A stretch of DNA of 47,791 nucleotides from Arsenophonus sp046530785 (GTDB lineage Bacteria > Pseudomonadota > Gammaproteobacteria > Enterobacterales > Enterobacteriaceae), in contig JBHEQT010000011.1 of assembly GCA_046530785.1 (NCBI GenBank), forward strand, positions 1-47,791, written 5' to 3'. Shown one piece after another: positions 30,060-40,324 of this stretch (position 1 is the stretch's first letter; each line of letters starts with the position of its first letter). The notes under the pieces were generated by a model. That model made no database searches. It was not told the DNA's origin and was given only the letters and a program-made list of their open reading frames with translations. The translations under genes and the position numbers were made by a program.

Positions 30060-30490
30060 TAAATGTATATTACACTATTTTTATAATTGTCTTGATGACC
30101 TAATACTTCTTTTTTGATTATTAATTAACCTCTTAAATTTAATTTAACTAAGAAAATTACAAAGTTAATAAATTAATTCCCACTATACTGAATTAATTAA
30201 ATAGCATCTTTACCTTAATAAACTTTTCTTTCATAGAAAAAGTCTATTAACAAACTAATCAATAATAGAAATAATTTAAATAAAAATTATTTTTCGATTT
30301 CCAACCTAATAAATATCGAACAGTATAAAGATGTAAGAATTGGAAAACTAATTTAATTTTTATAAAAAAGAAAAATTATAAAAAAGAAAAAATTCCTTTA
30401 CTTTCCAATAAATTAGATAGTTAAACTAATTCAATTTTAACTATAATTCTATGTCTAGATAATTGTTTGTTATATATCCGTTTTAAGTGG
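30060..30490 (-). pseudogene. iscR: Fossil iscR (isc operon repressor)
   Basis: Three stretches in order on the minus strand match IscR. YITNNYLDIEL (30443-30475) follows YAVTAMLDVAL. LSNLLESKGI (30391-30420) follows LADISERQGI. FLS-stop-IKFKRLINNQ (30114-30155) follows FLNNITLGELVNNQ. The cluster cysteines are not readable. It sits directly upstream of iscS as in E. coli. A 16-bp tandem duplication (30361-30391) lies inside it. Confidence 0.77.
30361..30391. repeat. Tandem duplication of a 16-bp unit
   Basis: TATAAAAAAGAAAAAT is present twice in direct tandem (period 16), inside the iscR fossil. It is probably a slippage product. Confidence 0.65.
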
Positions 30491-30554
30491 AACTATTTTG
30501 ATACGTATTCTTTAATAAGAAAAAGAAATTTATTAAATTTCTGAGTATTTAATC

Positions 30555-30589
30555 AACTAATAATTTATTGTCTAAATAAATTATTAGTT
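30555..30589. repeat. Inverted repeat, 15-bp perfect arms
   Basis: AACTAATAATTTATT (30555-30569) is the exact reverse complement of 30575-30589, with loop GTCTA. On the plus strand a T-run follows a few bases later. It falls at the border of the trmJ and iscR fossils, which both read on the minus strand, so it was probably not a terminator for them. Confidence 0.65.
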
Positions 30590-30619
30590 ATACTGTTTTT
30601 ATTGATATACAATACTCAG

Positions 30620-31190
30620 AAAAATCGAATTTTTCACTTTAAAAAGTATTTTAATAAATAAAAGTAAAATTTTATTATGATTTTTATGGCAATATTTTAT
30701 AAATACAGATAATTGAAAATTATCTTCAAAGATGAAATAGAAAATATTCTATATTCAGAGTTTGAATATAGTATTTTTATTTTTAATATTAAAAAATTTT
30801 TATTTATTACCAGATATACGATATGGAACTTTATAATTATTCAATTGAATTACTATTATTAAATTGAATAAACCATATATAAAATATATTATGTTATGAA
30901 GATAATATTTTTATTTCTATAATTATAATTTATTAAATTAATACTTTTCAACAAAAATAATTCCCATAAAGGAATCGATTATTTAAAAATAGTTTCCATA
31001 TTTTAAGAAGTGTTAGATCTGATGGCCATAATAAAATATAAATTCAAATCATGCTTTGAAATTACTAGTTTACATCTAAGCAAAAAATATTAATATAATT
31101 TTTATTATGGTTTGATTTATTAATCATAACACTAATCTCATCAAATAATCCAATGGATTATTTATTTAAAAATTAATACGAATATTTTTC
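30620..31190 (-). pseudogene. trmJ: Fossil trmJ (tRNA Cm32/Um32 methyltransferase)
   Basis: trmJ belongs between iscR and suhB on the minus strand. KNIRI (31175-31186) matches the N-terminal QNIRIVLVE. IGLFDEISVM can be laid on TGNMGSVARAM. YGLFNLIIVIQLNNYKV (30827-30877) matches YSSLNLAMAVQVIAYEV very clearly. IKNHNKILLLFIK (about 30649-30687) matches IRENHPGQVMNKLRRLFTR. Many stops and frameshifts lie between. Confidence 0.77.
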
Positions 31191-31312
31191 TCTGTAATTA
31201 TCTTATTTAACCTTAATAGTTACTCTATCTACCACGCTTATAGAAATATTAATGAATCTCTGTTATATTACTAACCTAGCTTAATTTTTTTAATTTTCAG
31301 TGGAATAAAACC

Positions 31313-32116
31313 ATGCATCCAATGCTAACTATTGCTATACGAGCGGTTCGCAAAGCAGGTGATTTTATTGCTAAAAGATATGAGAAATTTAATTCTATTG
31401 AAATAATAACAAAAGGACAAAATGATTTTATTGTTAATTCTGATAAACAATCAGAACAGATTATTATTAATATTATTCAAAAATCTTATCCTTTACATAG
31501 TATCTTTACTAAAGAAAAGGAAAAAATGTTCTATGAAAAAAAAGATGTTCAATGGTTTATTAATCCATTGGATGGTATAATTAATTTTACTAAACGATTA
31601 CCTCATTTTTCTGTTTCTATCGCAATACGAATTAACGGTCGTACAGAAATTGCCGTAATTTATAATCCTATGCTTAATGAGTTATTTACCGCTGTTCGTG
31701 GGCAAAGTGCACAATTAAACGGTTACCGCCTTCGACTAAAAAATATAAATAACTTAGAAGGTGCGATTATTGCAATAAGTTTCCCATTTAAATTTGAAAA
31801 ATATTCAAAGGATTATTTTAATATTATCGATAAGTTATTTAAAAAATGTGTTAATTTTCGCTGCACAGGTTCAGAAACTTTAGATTTAGCATATGTTGCT
31901 GCTGGACGTGTTGATATTTTTTTTGAGAGTTCCATAAACCAGGTTGGGTTTATAGCTGGAGAATTATTAGTTCGTGAAGCAGGAGGAATTATTACCGATT
32001 TTGTTGGAGGACATAACTATTTTACATCTGGTAATTTTCTGGCTGGAAATCCAAGACTAGTAAAAAAAATGGTATTAGAAATAGAGAATAAGTTAAACGA
32101 TTCATTGAAATATTAA
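31313..32116 (+). CDS. suhB: SuhB, inositol-monophosphatase family, catalytic site lost
   Basis: SuhB is an inositol monophosphatase homologue that in E. coli also acts with NusA in the Nus-factor complex on ribosomal RNA transcription. It has 267 residues, exactly the E. coli length, and aligns without gaps. Family metal ligands are changed: E67 is Lys (TKEKE for TEESG), D84 is Asn (INPLDGIINF for IDPLDGTTNF) and D212 is Gly (VGF for WDF). D87 and D44 remain. The catalytic threonines after D87 are Ile. Arg184, at the E. coli dimer interface, is Cys. Phosphatase activity is very unlikely, yet the frame is whole, so a non-catalytic role is inferred. GGA precedes the ATG. Confidence 0.93.
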   Translation: MHPMLTIAIRAVRKAGDFIAKRYEKFNSIEIITKGQNDFIVNSDKQSEQIIINIIQKSYPLHSIFTKEKEKMFYEKKDVQWFINPLDGIINFTKRLPHFSVSIAIRINGRTEIAVIYNPMLNELFTAVRGQSAQLNGYRLRLKNINNLEGAIIAISFPFKFEKYSKDYFNIIDKLFKKCVNFRCTGSETLDLAYVAAGRVDIFFESSINQVGFIAGELLVREAGGIITDFVGGHNYFTSGNFLAGNPRLVKKMVLEIENKLNDSLKY

Positions 32117-34304
32117 AAATCTATATTAAATATGTCAACAACTAAAATATTTATTTATTTATAAAGCTAAATGAATAATATTTTCTTATTTTAATAATTA
32201 CTAATACTTTATAAATAAGTATTATCAAGAAATATTTTTATATAGATATATAATATTAAAGAATTTTTATTGATATTTTACTTAAAATCTTTCTTAATAA
32301 ATAATTTTTTATGTTACTTCCAAGATAAAGATCCTAATTAAAGATTATTAGATATTTTAACTTTTTAGTATAGTTTCCTTCCATTATTTGATAAATAATC
32401 ATCTCTTTTATTAATAATAAAAATTATCTGTATAGAATAATTTTTATTAATTTGTTTTGATAATTTGTAAAATCATTGCTATATATAAAACCTTATTTTT
32501 GTTATTGAAGCAATTGACATTTTAAAAGAAAAAATTGAAATTTTTAAACAACTAAAATTAATATTTCACTAAATACTTTTACTATAACCTTATTAAGGTA
32601 GAAGATTAATTCCCTAATTATTAGATTATCTCATTTATCATAATTTAGCTTAATTTTATTTAAATTAAAACTTTACAAATAATAATTTGCTATTTAAAAT
32701 TTATTTTATAATAAAATATGTTATATTCTGTTAGTTCATAATCCAAATTATTAATATAAATCTCTCTTTAATAAGAGAGATGCATAAAATAATCATTTAT
32801 TAAAGTTTAGGATAACTTATTATCCGATTATATAAATTTTACTTAAAGTTAAATTATCTTCAGAATGAAGTAATTTCTAAAAAATATTCTTTCTATAATA
32901 AATTTCTTATTTTAATATGACAGATTAAAATCCAATCAATAATCTTTTAATAATAAGATTAATAAAATAAATTATTTTGATAACTAATATATATATTTAG
33001 AATTGTTGATTTATATGAAATCATATTTCAATGATTAGAAAAATTTGTTTAGATTTAATAAATAATTAAACTTTTATAATTAATTAATTTTCATCTCTTA
33101 TTTAAATTAATTCAATAATTTTATTTGAAATACTTAATTATTTTTTCAAATTTAGTTGATACTTTTACTTGATTAAATAAATATTTTATTATCAATTAAT
33201 AATATTGAATATAATACATAAGTTACGTTAAAAAGTGAATATTCATAAATAAAAATCTCTATTATACTGTTTCTCTAAATAAAACTTCAATTTTAGTAAC
33301 GCATAAAATAACTTATATAGAAGAATTAATTTTTTATTTTTAACAAGTGTAAAAGAGATATATACTTCAAAAACGCTAAATAATATAGAAAGATTCTATT
33401 ATCTAAAATTTATTTAACGTTCAACTATTTATTAAGTTGATAAAACTAATTGTTAATAATTTACACAATAAATAATTAAAAATTAATTAGATAATACTAC
33501 TCTTTTTATAGGTAATAAAACAGATAACTACATAAAAATAATAATTATTATTAATGATATATTTAAAAATAATTAATAGAAAATATCATTAGATTAATCC
33601 ATTTTATTCTAACAAATAATATATTTTATCGATAATTTAAAGATAAATTATTTTAAAAATAAAGTAAGATTATAATTATCTTATTAATAATATAATTAAT
33701 ATATAGACGATTAATTCCTAAACGAATGTTTTATGCAATTCCATTATTTCCGCTAAACAACCACTAGTAAGGTACTAATAAAGTTATAATCTAATAATAA
33801 AAACTATCAACTTTACTATAATAAAACGTTAATTGTTTAAACAAGTAGTTGTTAAACAGCATTAGTTAAAAGTATCATTATTCAATATGGATTAAAAAAA
33901 TCTAAAGTATCATAAATAATTCAATTATTAATATAATATGAACTTATCATAAAATCTAAAATTAAGATTTAATCTTACAGATAGACGAAAATTAGTAATT
34001 AGATAACTTTGGATCCTCTTACTATTGGTTCGTTCATCAAAAAACTTAAAGATAATTTTTAAAAAGTAATTTGTTTTTCTAATAAGATATTAATTATCTC
34101 TCCTTCAATAATTTTTTCTCACCATTCATTTGGGTAAAGCTGTAATAAGAAATAAAATACTATATAAACAAAAAATACACTAATTCAAGAGAGATCATCC
34201 TGTTGATGAAAATAATTAGTTATTTTTAGTTAAATATCGATGAAAAAATCTATTTGAATTAATAAATTAAAAGGATTTAAACGTATTGGTAAATTTTAAC
34301 TTAT
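32117..34304. other. 2.2 kb decayed spacer between suhB and glyA
   Basis: No gene or fossil is recognised. It contains a small hairpin at 32202-32224 (TAATACTT/AAGTATTA), 86 bp after suhB, that might serve as its terminator, and the hairpin at 32760-32781. The rest is AT-rich, with short simple repeats. Confidence 0.55.
32760..32781. repeat. Hairpin, 9-bp perfect arms, 4-nt loop
   Basis: ATCTCTCTT (32760-32768) pairs with AAGAGAGAT (32773-32781) around TAAT. Its TCTCTCT/AGAGAGA core resembles the hairpin at 4680-4702, with higher G+C than its surroundings. Confidence 0.55.
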
Positions 34305-35561
34305 TTATGATGTATAAACAGGAAACTGTTTACAAATCGACAATATTTTTTGTTTTACGTTTTGGATAACACTTTCATCATCAATTCTGTCCAAAATATC
34401 ACATATCCAATTGGCTAATTCAGCCGATTCTTTTTCTTTAAGACCACGACGGGTAATGGCAGATGAACCAATACGAATACCTGAAGTAATAAATGGTCCC
34501 TTAGGATCGTTCGGTATAATATTTTTATTAACGGTGATATTAGCATGGCCAAGAGCAGCATCTGCCTTTTTACCTGTAATCTTTTTATCTATTAAATCTA
34601 ATAAAAATAAATGATTTTCAGTTCCACCAGAAACAACTTTATAATCACGATTGATGAATATTCCAACCATCGCTTTAGCATTTTTAGCAACTTGTTTTTG
34701 ATATGTTTTAAATTCAGGCTCCATTGCTTCTTTTAATGCAACCGCCTTACCAGCAATAATATGCATTAAAGGACCACCTTGAACGCCAGGGAATACAGAA
34801 GAATTTAACTTTTTATAAAACTCTTCGTTACCACCTTTAGCTAAAATCAAACCACCACGAGGCCCACATAAAGTCTTGTGAGTTGTAGTCGTTACAACAT
34901 GCGCATGAAAAAGAGGGTTAGGATAAATACCAGCAGTAATCAAACCAGCTACATGCGCCATATCAACAAATAAATAAGAATCAACACTATCTGCAATTTG
35001 ACGTATTTTACCCCATTCTACTACTCCTGAATAAGCAGAAAAACCACCAATAATCATTTTAGGTTTATGTTTTTGTGCTTGATTGTTTATATCTTCATAA
35101 TTAATTTTACCGTTTTTATTCACTCCATAATGAACAACATTATAAAATTTTCCGGAAAAATTGACGGGTGATCCATGGGTTAAATGCCCACCATGTGCTA
35201 AATTCATGCCTAATACAGTATCACCTGGCTCCAATAAAGCCATATATACAGCAGTGTTAGCTTGTGAACCTGAGTGTGGCTGAACATTAGCAAAATCCGC
35301 GTCGAATAAAATTTTTGCGCGATCAATTGCGAGTTGTTCGATAATATCAATATATTTACAACCGCCATAATAACGTTTACCAGGATAACCTTCTGCGTAT
35401 TTATTCGTGAGATAGGAACCTTGTGCCTGCATAACTCTTTGACTTGTATAATTTTCTGAAGCAATTAATTCAATATGTTCTTCTTGACGCTTAACTTCAT
35501 TTTCCATTGCCTGCCATAATTCTTTATCATAATCTGCAATACTTATTCCACGTTTTAACAT
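34305..35561 (-). CDS. glyA: Serine hydroxymethyltransferase
   Basis: GlyA interconverts serine and glycine, loading one-carbon units on tetrahydrofolate; it feeds purine and methionine synthesis. The 418 residues match E. coli (417). The PLP lysine is Lys229 in TTTTHKTLCGPRGG. IASENYTS, NKYAEGYPGKRYYGG and HGGHLTHG are intact. TAGGAG lies 6-8 nt before the ATG. A fossil hmp lies divergently upstream, as in E. coli. Confidence 0.97.
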   Translation of the reverse strand: MLKRGISIADYDKELWQAMENEVKRQEEHIELIASENYTSQRVMQAQGSYLTNKYAEGYPGKRYYGGCKYIDIIEQLAIDRAKILFDADFANVQPHSGSQANTAVYMALLEPGDTVLGMNLAHGGHLTHGSPVNFSGKFYNVVHYGVNKNGKINYEDINNQAQKHKPKMIIGGFSAYSGVVEWGKIRQIADSVDSYLFVDMAHVAGLITAGIYPNPLFHAHVVTTTTHKTLCGPRGGLILAKGGNEEFYKKLNSSVFPGVQGGPLMHIIAGKAVALKEAMEPEFKTYQKQVAKNAKAMVGIFINRDYKVVSGGTENHLFLLDLIDKKITGKKADAALGHANITVNKNIIPNDPKGPFITSGIRIGSSAITRRGLKEKESAELANWICDILDRIDDESVIQNVKQKILSICKQFPVYTS

Positions 35562-36149
35562 TTACTTCTCCTAGATTTATTCATTGTTATATCTTTATTT
35601 TATTAAATAAAGAGATACATAGTAAAACTTTTTTCTTACTGAAATATTAGATAGATAATAATAAAAATCATGTAAACTAAGTTTCTCTATATCCAATATT
35701 ATCAAAAATATTTTCTAATAAGCATTTTACTAAAAGGATAAAAGTGCACATTAATTCAATTTCATTTTTAGAATTAATATTTAATCTTTAAAATTGAATA
35801 ATTAAATTTGTGCTTAAAAATATAATTTTAAAAATTTTTTAAAATTTAAGAAACTTATATGATTGATATAAATAAATTATTTAAAATAATTAAATTATCT
35901 ATCTTTTTATTATCTCCTTTAATATTAAATTAACTGTTTATTTTATAACTTATTTTTAATATAAGTTTAAATTAAAAGATATTTTTTAAATAACTTATCA
36001 AATTTCTAATAAAAAAGAGAACTTTTTTATTTAATTCTTACTTTTTCTTCATATGGAATCAGTATTGATAATGTTTCGCTAGTGTATTTTCTACTATTGA
36101 AATGGTCCATAACTACCCTACGTTTGAATATAAAATCTAAAAGTTATTC
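35562..36149. other. glyA upstream region and decayed hmp 5' part
   Basis: The glyA promoter must be here, but I cannot name its boxes with confidence. The plus strand should have carried the start of hmp, which is not readable in this part. Confidence 0.45.
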
Positions 36150-36340
36150 AATTCTTCTATAATATCTATTACATAATATTAATGAGCTATTTCAATTTTG
36201 GAAAATTATTTATGATCTGACTAAAATATTTTCTGTACTCACTGATGTATTTTATTAATCGTGAAGAAGAGAAGCCTATAAAAATAAAAATAGAAAAATA
36301 AATTTTCGATTTTTATATTAGTTTTAAATACCTAAAAATA
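36150..36340 (+). pseudogene. hmp: Remnant of hmp (flavohaemoglobin)
   Basis: On the plus strand, divergent from glyA as in E. coli, NINELFQFWKIIYDLTKIF can be laid on LDEMF...AWGKAYGVLANVF. VLTDVF (36235-36252) and, after one frameshift, INREEE (from 36254) match VLANVFINREAE. FDFYISFK then matches RDFRIVAK. Hmp detoxifies nitric oxide. The rest of the gene is unreadable. Confidence 0.6.
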
Positions 36341-36964
36341 TTTTCCTCATACCAAAAAGTTAGCAATTTTTAATTTATTTTTGAGTATATATAGTAAGCA
36401 AGTAAACTAATTTTAATTAGGTTAATATTTTTAAAAATTTATTTATAAGATAATGAAAAGATAAGAAATTAATAAATTGATGATATTCATTAAGTAATTT
36501 GCTTGTATAATAAAAAATTATTATGTCGATCTGTAAATCGTAAAAAATTAATAGTTTATTAAATGATTTTTAGAATTATACTAAAAAATGGATATCTTTA
36601 AATTTGTAAAAATCTTCGAAGATTTTTTGATACCTAATAATACTTTTATATATCGTAATACTACTGTCACAATAACATTAATTTTAACTAGCACTCTAGT
36701 TTATTAACTAAATTTTATATTAGTATATCTAAAATTTGCTTTTATTAATATAAAGCACTATGAAATTATTTATTCACAATAAAATATAATAGACAATATA
36801 ATTATTTATTAGTTAGTAATAAATTTAGATATCTTAATTTCATATAAAATTTTAAGTATTGTTTTTATAAAAATCGATACATCGATACATTTAAAAAATG
36901 ATAAATAAGAATAATAATATTAACAATAAGGATTTTTGATAAATTTGTTATTATGAAATGATTC
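36341..36964. other. Decayed interval between hmp and glnB fossils
   Basis: No gene is recognised; this should be the former hmp 3' part. It contains a terminator-like palindrome at 36608-36627 and a short tandem repeat ATCGATAC x2 near 36867-36882. Confidence 0.5.
36608..36627. terminator. Terminator-like 20-bp palindrome with A/T tails
   Basis: AAAAATCTTC followed directly by its reverse complement GAAGATTTTT, with another T after it. Hairpin plus A-run on one side and T-run on the other is the form of a bidirectional intrinsic terminator. It lies between the converging hmp (plus) and glnB (minus) fossils. nadE ends about 690 bp away and could now use it, which is speculative. Confidence 0.5.
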
Positions 36965-37298
36965 TTTCATCCCACTCATCAGTTCGAATATTCATCTTAT
37001 ATAACGAAGTATAATAAAAAAGTTATAAATATAAACTTTTTCATTAGTATTTATACTATCATCTCTTTATAACTATTAGGAATATCATTCTAATACAAAA
37101 TTTTATTTTCTAGTTTAATTAAAAATTAATGATATATTTGAGTCTTCATAAATTTACCCATAGGATTTTACTAAGAAGCGAGGATCCATGTTCCATTTTT
37201 ACTGAAATTTCTCTTATATACTACAATTTTATAAAAAACTTTCTTATATATCTAATATTATTTAAATTAAAAGTTTTGATAATTTTGTTAATTTTCAT
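36965..37298 (-). pseudogene. glnB: Fossil glnB (PII nitrogen regulator)
   Basis: Eighteen bases after nadE on the same strand, with an AGGA site, ATG at 37298 opens MKINKIIKTFNLNNIR, a close match to the PII start MKKIDAIIKPFKLDDVR. It closes at a stop, and other frames continue. EKVYIYNFLLYFVI, then a stop and DEY (about 36973-37034), match GKIFVFDVARVIRIRTGEED. The span is about 330 bp against 339 for E. coli glnB. A nadE-glnB operon is typical of Yersinia/Serratia. Confidence 0.8.
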
Positions 37299-37316
37299 TA
37301 AATAATCCTATTATTA

Positions 37317-38936
37317 TTAGGTTTTACGACTAAAAGCTGAAGTAATTGGATAACGTCTATCTTTATTAAAATTTCTAATTGTAACACGTGGACCTATCGG
37401 TGCTTGTCGTCGTTTATATTCACTGATATCAACTAGTTTGATTACCTTATTCACTGTTATTTCATCAAATCCAGCTGCAACTAATTCACTGACTGATTTA
37501 TCTTGTTCAACATAACCTTCAAGAATCGCATCCAATATAGGATAAGAAGGTAAATTATCTTGATCAAACTGCCCAGGCGCTAACTCAGGAGAGGGTTGGC
37601 GTTCGATCACCTGCTTAGGAATAGTCGGTGAAATCGTATTACGATATTTTGCGAGTTTAAACACTAATGTCTTTGAAACATCTTTAAGAACAGCAAAACC
37701 TCCGGCCATATCACCATAAAGGGTAGTATATCCTATAGCAGATTCAGTTTTATTACTGGTTGCTAATACTAAACGTCCTTTCTTATTCGATATTGCCATC
37801 AGAATGATAGCTCGACAGCGAGCCTGTAAATTTTCTTCGGTTGTATCGAGATTTGTGTTTGAAAATAATGGTGTTAAACCGTCTATAAATGCATCATACA
37901 TAGCTTCAATAGATACAATAGAAAATTCAATATCTAACAATTTTGCCTGTTCGTTTGCATCACGAATACTTATTTCAGTCGTATATCTAAAAGGCATCAT
38001 TACTGCCTGAACTTTATTTTTTCCTAAAGCATCTACTGCAATAGCTAAAGTTAAAGCTGAATCAATTCCTCCAGATAATCCTAAAATAACACCAGAAAAT
38101 CCATTTTTATTAATATAATCACGCGTTGCCATGACTAATGCTTCATAAACTTGAGCAATAGATGATAAAGTTTTTGCTAAATTAGACACAGGAATTGGTT
38201 CACAATCATTAAATTTGCACTGCGTAACTTGTTCAGAAAATTGAGCTAAATAATGAGTTACCTCACCATGACTATTAAATACTTTTGATCCACCATCAAA
38301 TATAAGTTCATCTTGCCCACCAACTTGATTTAAATAAATACTTGGTAATTTGGTTCTTTGGCAGTGAGATTTTAATAATGTTGAACGAATATGAGGTTTT
38401 TTACAATTGTAAGGTGAAGCATTAATTACAATTAAGATATCAGCATCTTTAGTTTTAATTGCATCAACAGGTTCATCAAACCAAACATCTTCACAAATTA
38501 AAAAACCTAATTTATATTCTTTAAAAGAAATTACACATGTTTCGTTAGCTGAATGAAAATAGCGCTTCTCATCAAAAACACCATAATTAGGTAATTGTTG
38601 TTTAAAATATCTTGCTATTATTTTTCCCTTCCAGAAAAATGATAATGCATTATAACATTTTTCATTTTGCTGGTATGGATGACCAGTAACAATGGCTATA
38701 TTTTGGCTAGCCTTTCTAAGACGATCAAGCTGTTTTTTACAACGATGATAAAAATCCTGTCGAAAAAGCAAATCCTCCGGTGGATAACCAGTTAAAGCTA
38801 ATTCTGAAAAAAGAATAAGATCTGCATCTTGTAACTTTTGAGCCTTAGCTTCCTGCAACATGCGTTCACAGTTTATTTCAATATCACCTACTAACCAATT
38901 TAATTGTGCTAATGCGATATTCAGCGTTCGGTTCAT
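37317..38936 (-). CDS. nadE: Glutamine-dependent NAD synthetase
   Basis: It amidates nicotinic acid adenine dinucleotide to NAD+, using ammonia released from glutamine by its own N-terminal domain. The 539 residues show a nitrilase-fold glutaminase with the Glu-Lys-Cys triad (Glu45 in FSELALTGYPPED, Lys112 in FKQQLPNYGVFDE, Cys148 in LICEDVW). The synthetase follows, with pyrophosphate loop SGGIDSA (288-294) and KTESAIGYTTLYGDMAG. This is the long form, unlike the 275-residue ammonia-dependent E. coli NadE, and fits Yersinia/Serratia. It supplies the NAD that LigA uses. GGAG lies about 11 nt before the ATG. Confidence 0.96.
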   Translation of the reverse strand: MNRTLNIALAQLNWLVGDIEINCERMLQEAKAQKLQDADLILFSELALTGYPPEDLLFRQDFYHRCKKQLDRLRKASQNIAIVTGHPYQQNEKCYNALSFFWKGKIIARYFKQQLPNYGVFDEKRYFHSANETCVISFKEYKLGFLICEDVWFDEPVDAIKTKDADILIVINASPYNCKKPHIRSTLLKSHCQRTKLPSIYLNQVGGQDELIFDGGSKVFNSHGEVTHYLAQFSEQVTQCKFNDCEPIPVSNLAKTLSSIAQVYEALVMATRDYINKNGFSGVILGLSGGIDSALTLAIAVDALGKNKVQAVMMPFRYTTEISIRDANEQAKLLDIEFSIVSIEAMYDAFIDGLTPLFSNTNLDTTEENLQARCRAIILMAISNKKGRLVLATSNKTESAIGYTTLYGDMAGGFAVLKDVSKTLVFKLAKYRNTISPTIPKQVIERQPSPELAPGQFDQDNLPSYPILDAILEGYVEQDKSVSELVAAGFDEITVNKVIKLVDISEYKRRQAPIGPRVTIRNFNKDRRYPITSAFSRKT

Positions 38937-38989
38937 AGAATTTCACTCTCCAAAATAATAAATTATTTTTTAAAATTATTACTATAAAT

Positions 38990-39900
38990 TTTATAATTAG
39001 GTAATAATTTATGAAACTTCGTTCAGTTTTGAATTGGTATAAATACTTACATAGTAAAATTTTTTATCATTTTCAATAATTTTCGCAAAATAATTAAACT
39101 GAAATTAATTTCAGTTTTTAACAAAAATAATACTGAGGTATTCTCTTTTTTAGAACTTGAATGAGTAATAATTCATTAATAAAATTAATTGCATTATGAA
39201 TTCAAAATTCTTTCTAATACCTTTATAACTAAATTTCTTTGCAGATTACCTGGGTTAACTACCATCTATTAAAAGTTTAATAACATTAATTTATAGGAAA
39301 TTTACAAAATATTTATGATATTTATTGGTTCCCTTAAAAAATGAGATTTGTAATAAATATCTTCTGAACTACTATTAATAATAAGAATATTTCTTTACCA
39401 TCGGTAAAGATAATAAAGATTTTTCAAGGAATTCTTTTTATTTCTTCAACAGTAGATCATATAGATCAATGAAATAATCCAAATACTAACACTTATATTA
39501 GAGTTACTATCTAAAATAATGTAATTTATTTTATTGAAAATTAATAATAGTTTTATTGGAACTAATAGAGTATATAATTAAAATTATTAAAAATAAATAA
39601 TTATGATGAAAAGAGAATGAATAAAAATTGAATTTGATATAAATAAAAATTACTTTCTAAAAAGTATCTCAACTAAAGTATAAAATTATTAATTACAATA
39701 GATAGTTTTAAGTTTTACAGCTAAAATTTAAAAATTTGAATTTACTCATTCAAATAATTCTTTTAACAATATCAATTTTTATTTATTAATATAACTAATA
39801 TCAAGAGTAGTTTATCATTCTTATTCTCGCCGATAAAGGCGTTATTAAAGACTACAAATGCTAATTTTGTTTCTGATTTTTATCAAAAATAAAATTTATA
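38990..39900 (-). pseudogene. glrR: Fossil glrR/qseF (sigma-54 response regulator)
   Basis: Three landmarks lie in order on the minus strand. NAFIGENKNDKLLL (39827-39844 and onward) matches the sigma-54 contact motif region GAFTGAVSNREGLF. PGNLQRNLVIKVLERIL (39203-39252) matches WPGNVRQLVNVIEQCV. QFNYFAKIIENDKK (about 39063-39101) matches QFELNYLRKLLQITKG at the start of the DNA-binding domain, followed by SKLNEVS like GRNRTEF. There are stops and frame changes. It is the upstream neighbour of nadE-glnB in relatives. Confidence 0.8.
39096..39117. repeat. 22-bp perfect palindrome inside fossil glrR
   Basis: AAACTGAAATT (39096-39106) is followed without gap by its exact reverse complement, then T residues. 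It overlaps the codons before the fossil QFNYF motif, so despite the terminator-like look it arose in former coding sequence. Confidence 0.65.
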
Positions 39901-40303
39901 TACCTTAAGTCTTCACAAATTTATTTATAAATAGCATTACGATCAACAATAAAAAGATTAGCAAAAAGATTCCAATCTCTTTTCCTTTTTTTCAACTGTT
40001 ACTATATTATAGATTAAATCTATAATTTATTAAAATAAGAATCGTTATTTTATTATTGTTATATTTTTGTATTTCAGAAAATTGGAATATAATTCCTATT
40101 TCATTAATATGAAATTTTCTAATAATTAAATCAAATTTATTCTTTTAAAAACATTCAATCTATCCGCGTACTATTTTCAATAATTACTTCAAAATACTAT
40201 TTGTTCAAAAAATAAAATATAATTTTAACAGGTATAGAAGGCATTATCTACAAAATAGAGAAGAGAATACCTGTGGTTAATTAAATACTCTTATTAAGTG
40301 TTT

Positions 40304-40324
40304 TTAGTTCTTAGTTCTTAGTTC
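40304..40324. repeat. Tandem 7-mer x3
   Basis: TTAGTTC is repeated three times in a row, flanked by further partial copies (TTATTTTTTAGTTTTT). It is probably a slippage product. Confidence 0.8.

Noticed and set aside
39096..39117. Palindrome followed by T residues, read as a terminator upstream of nadE
   Set aside because: It overlaps fossil glrR codons, so it is more likely a secondary palindrome than an original terminator.
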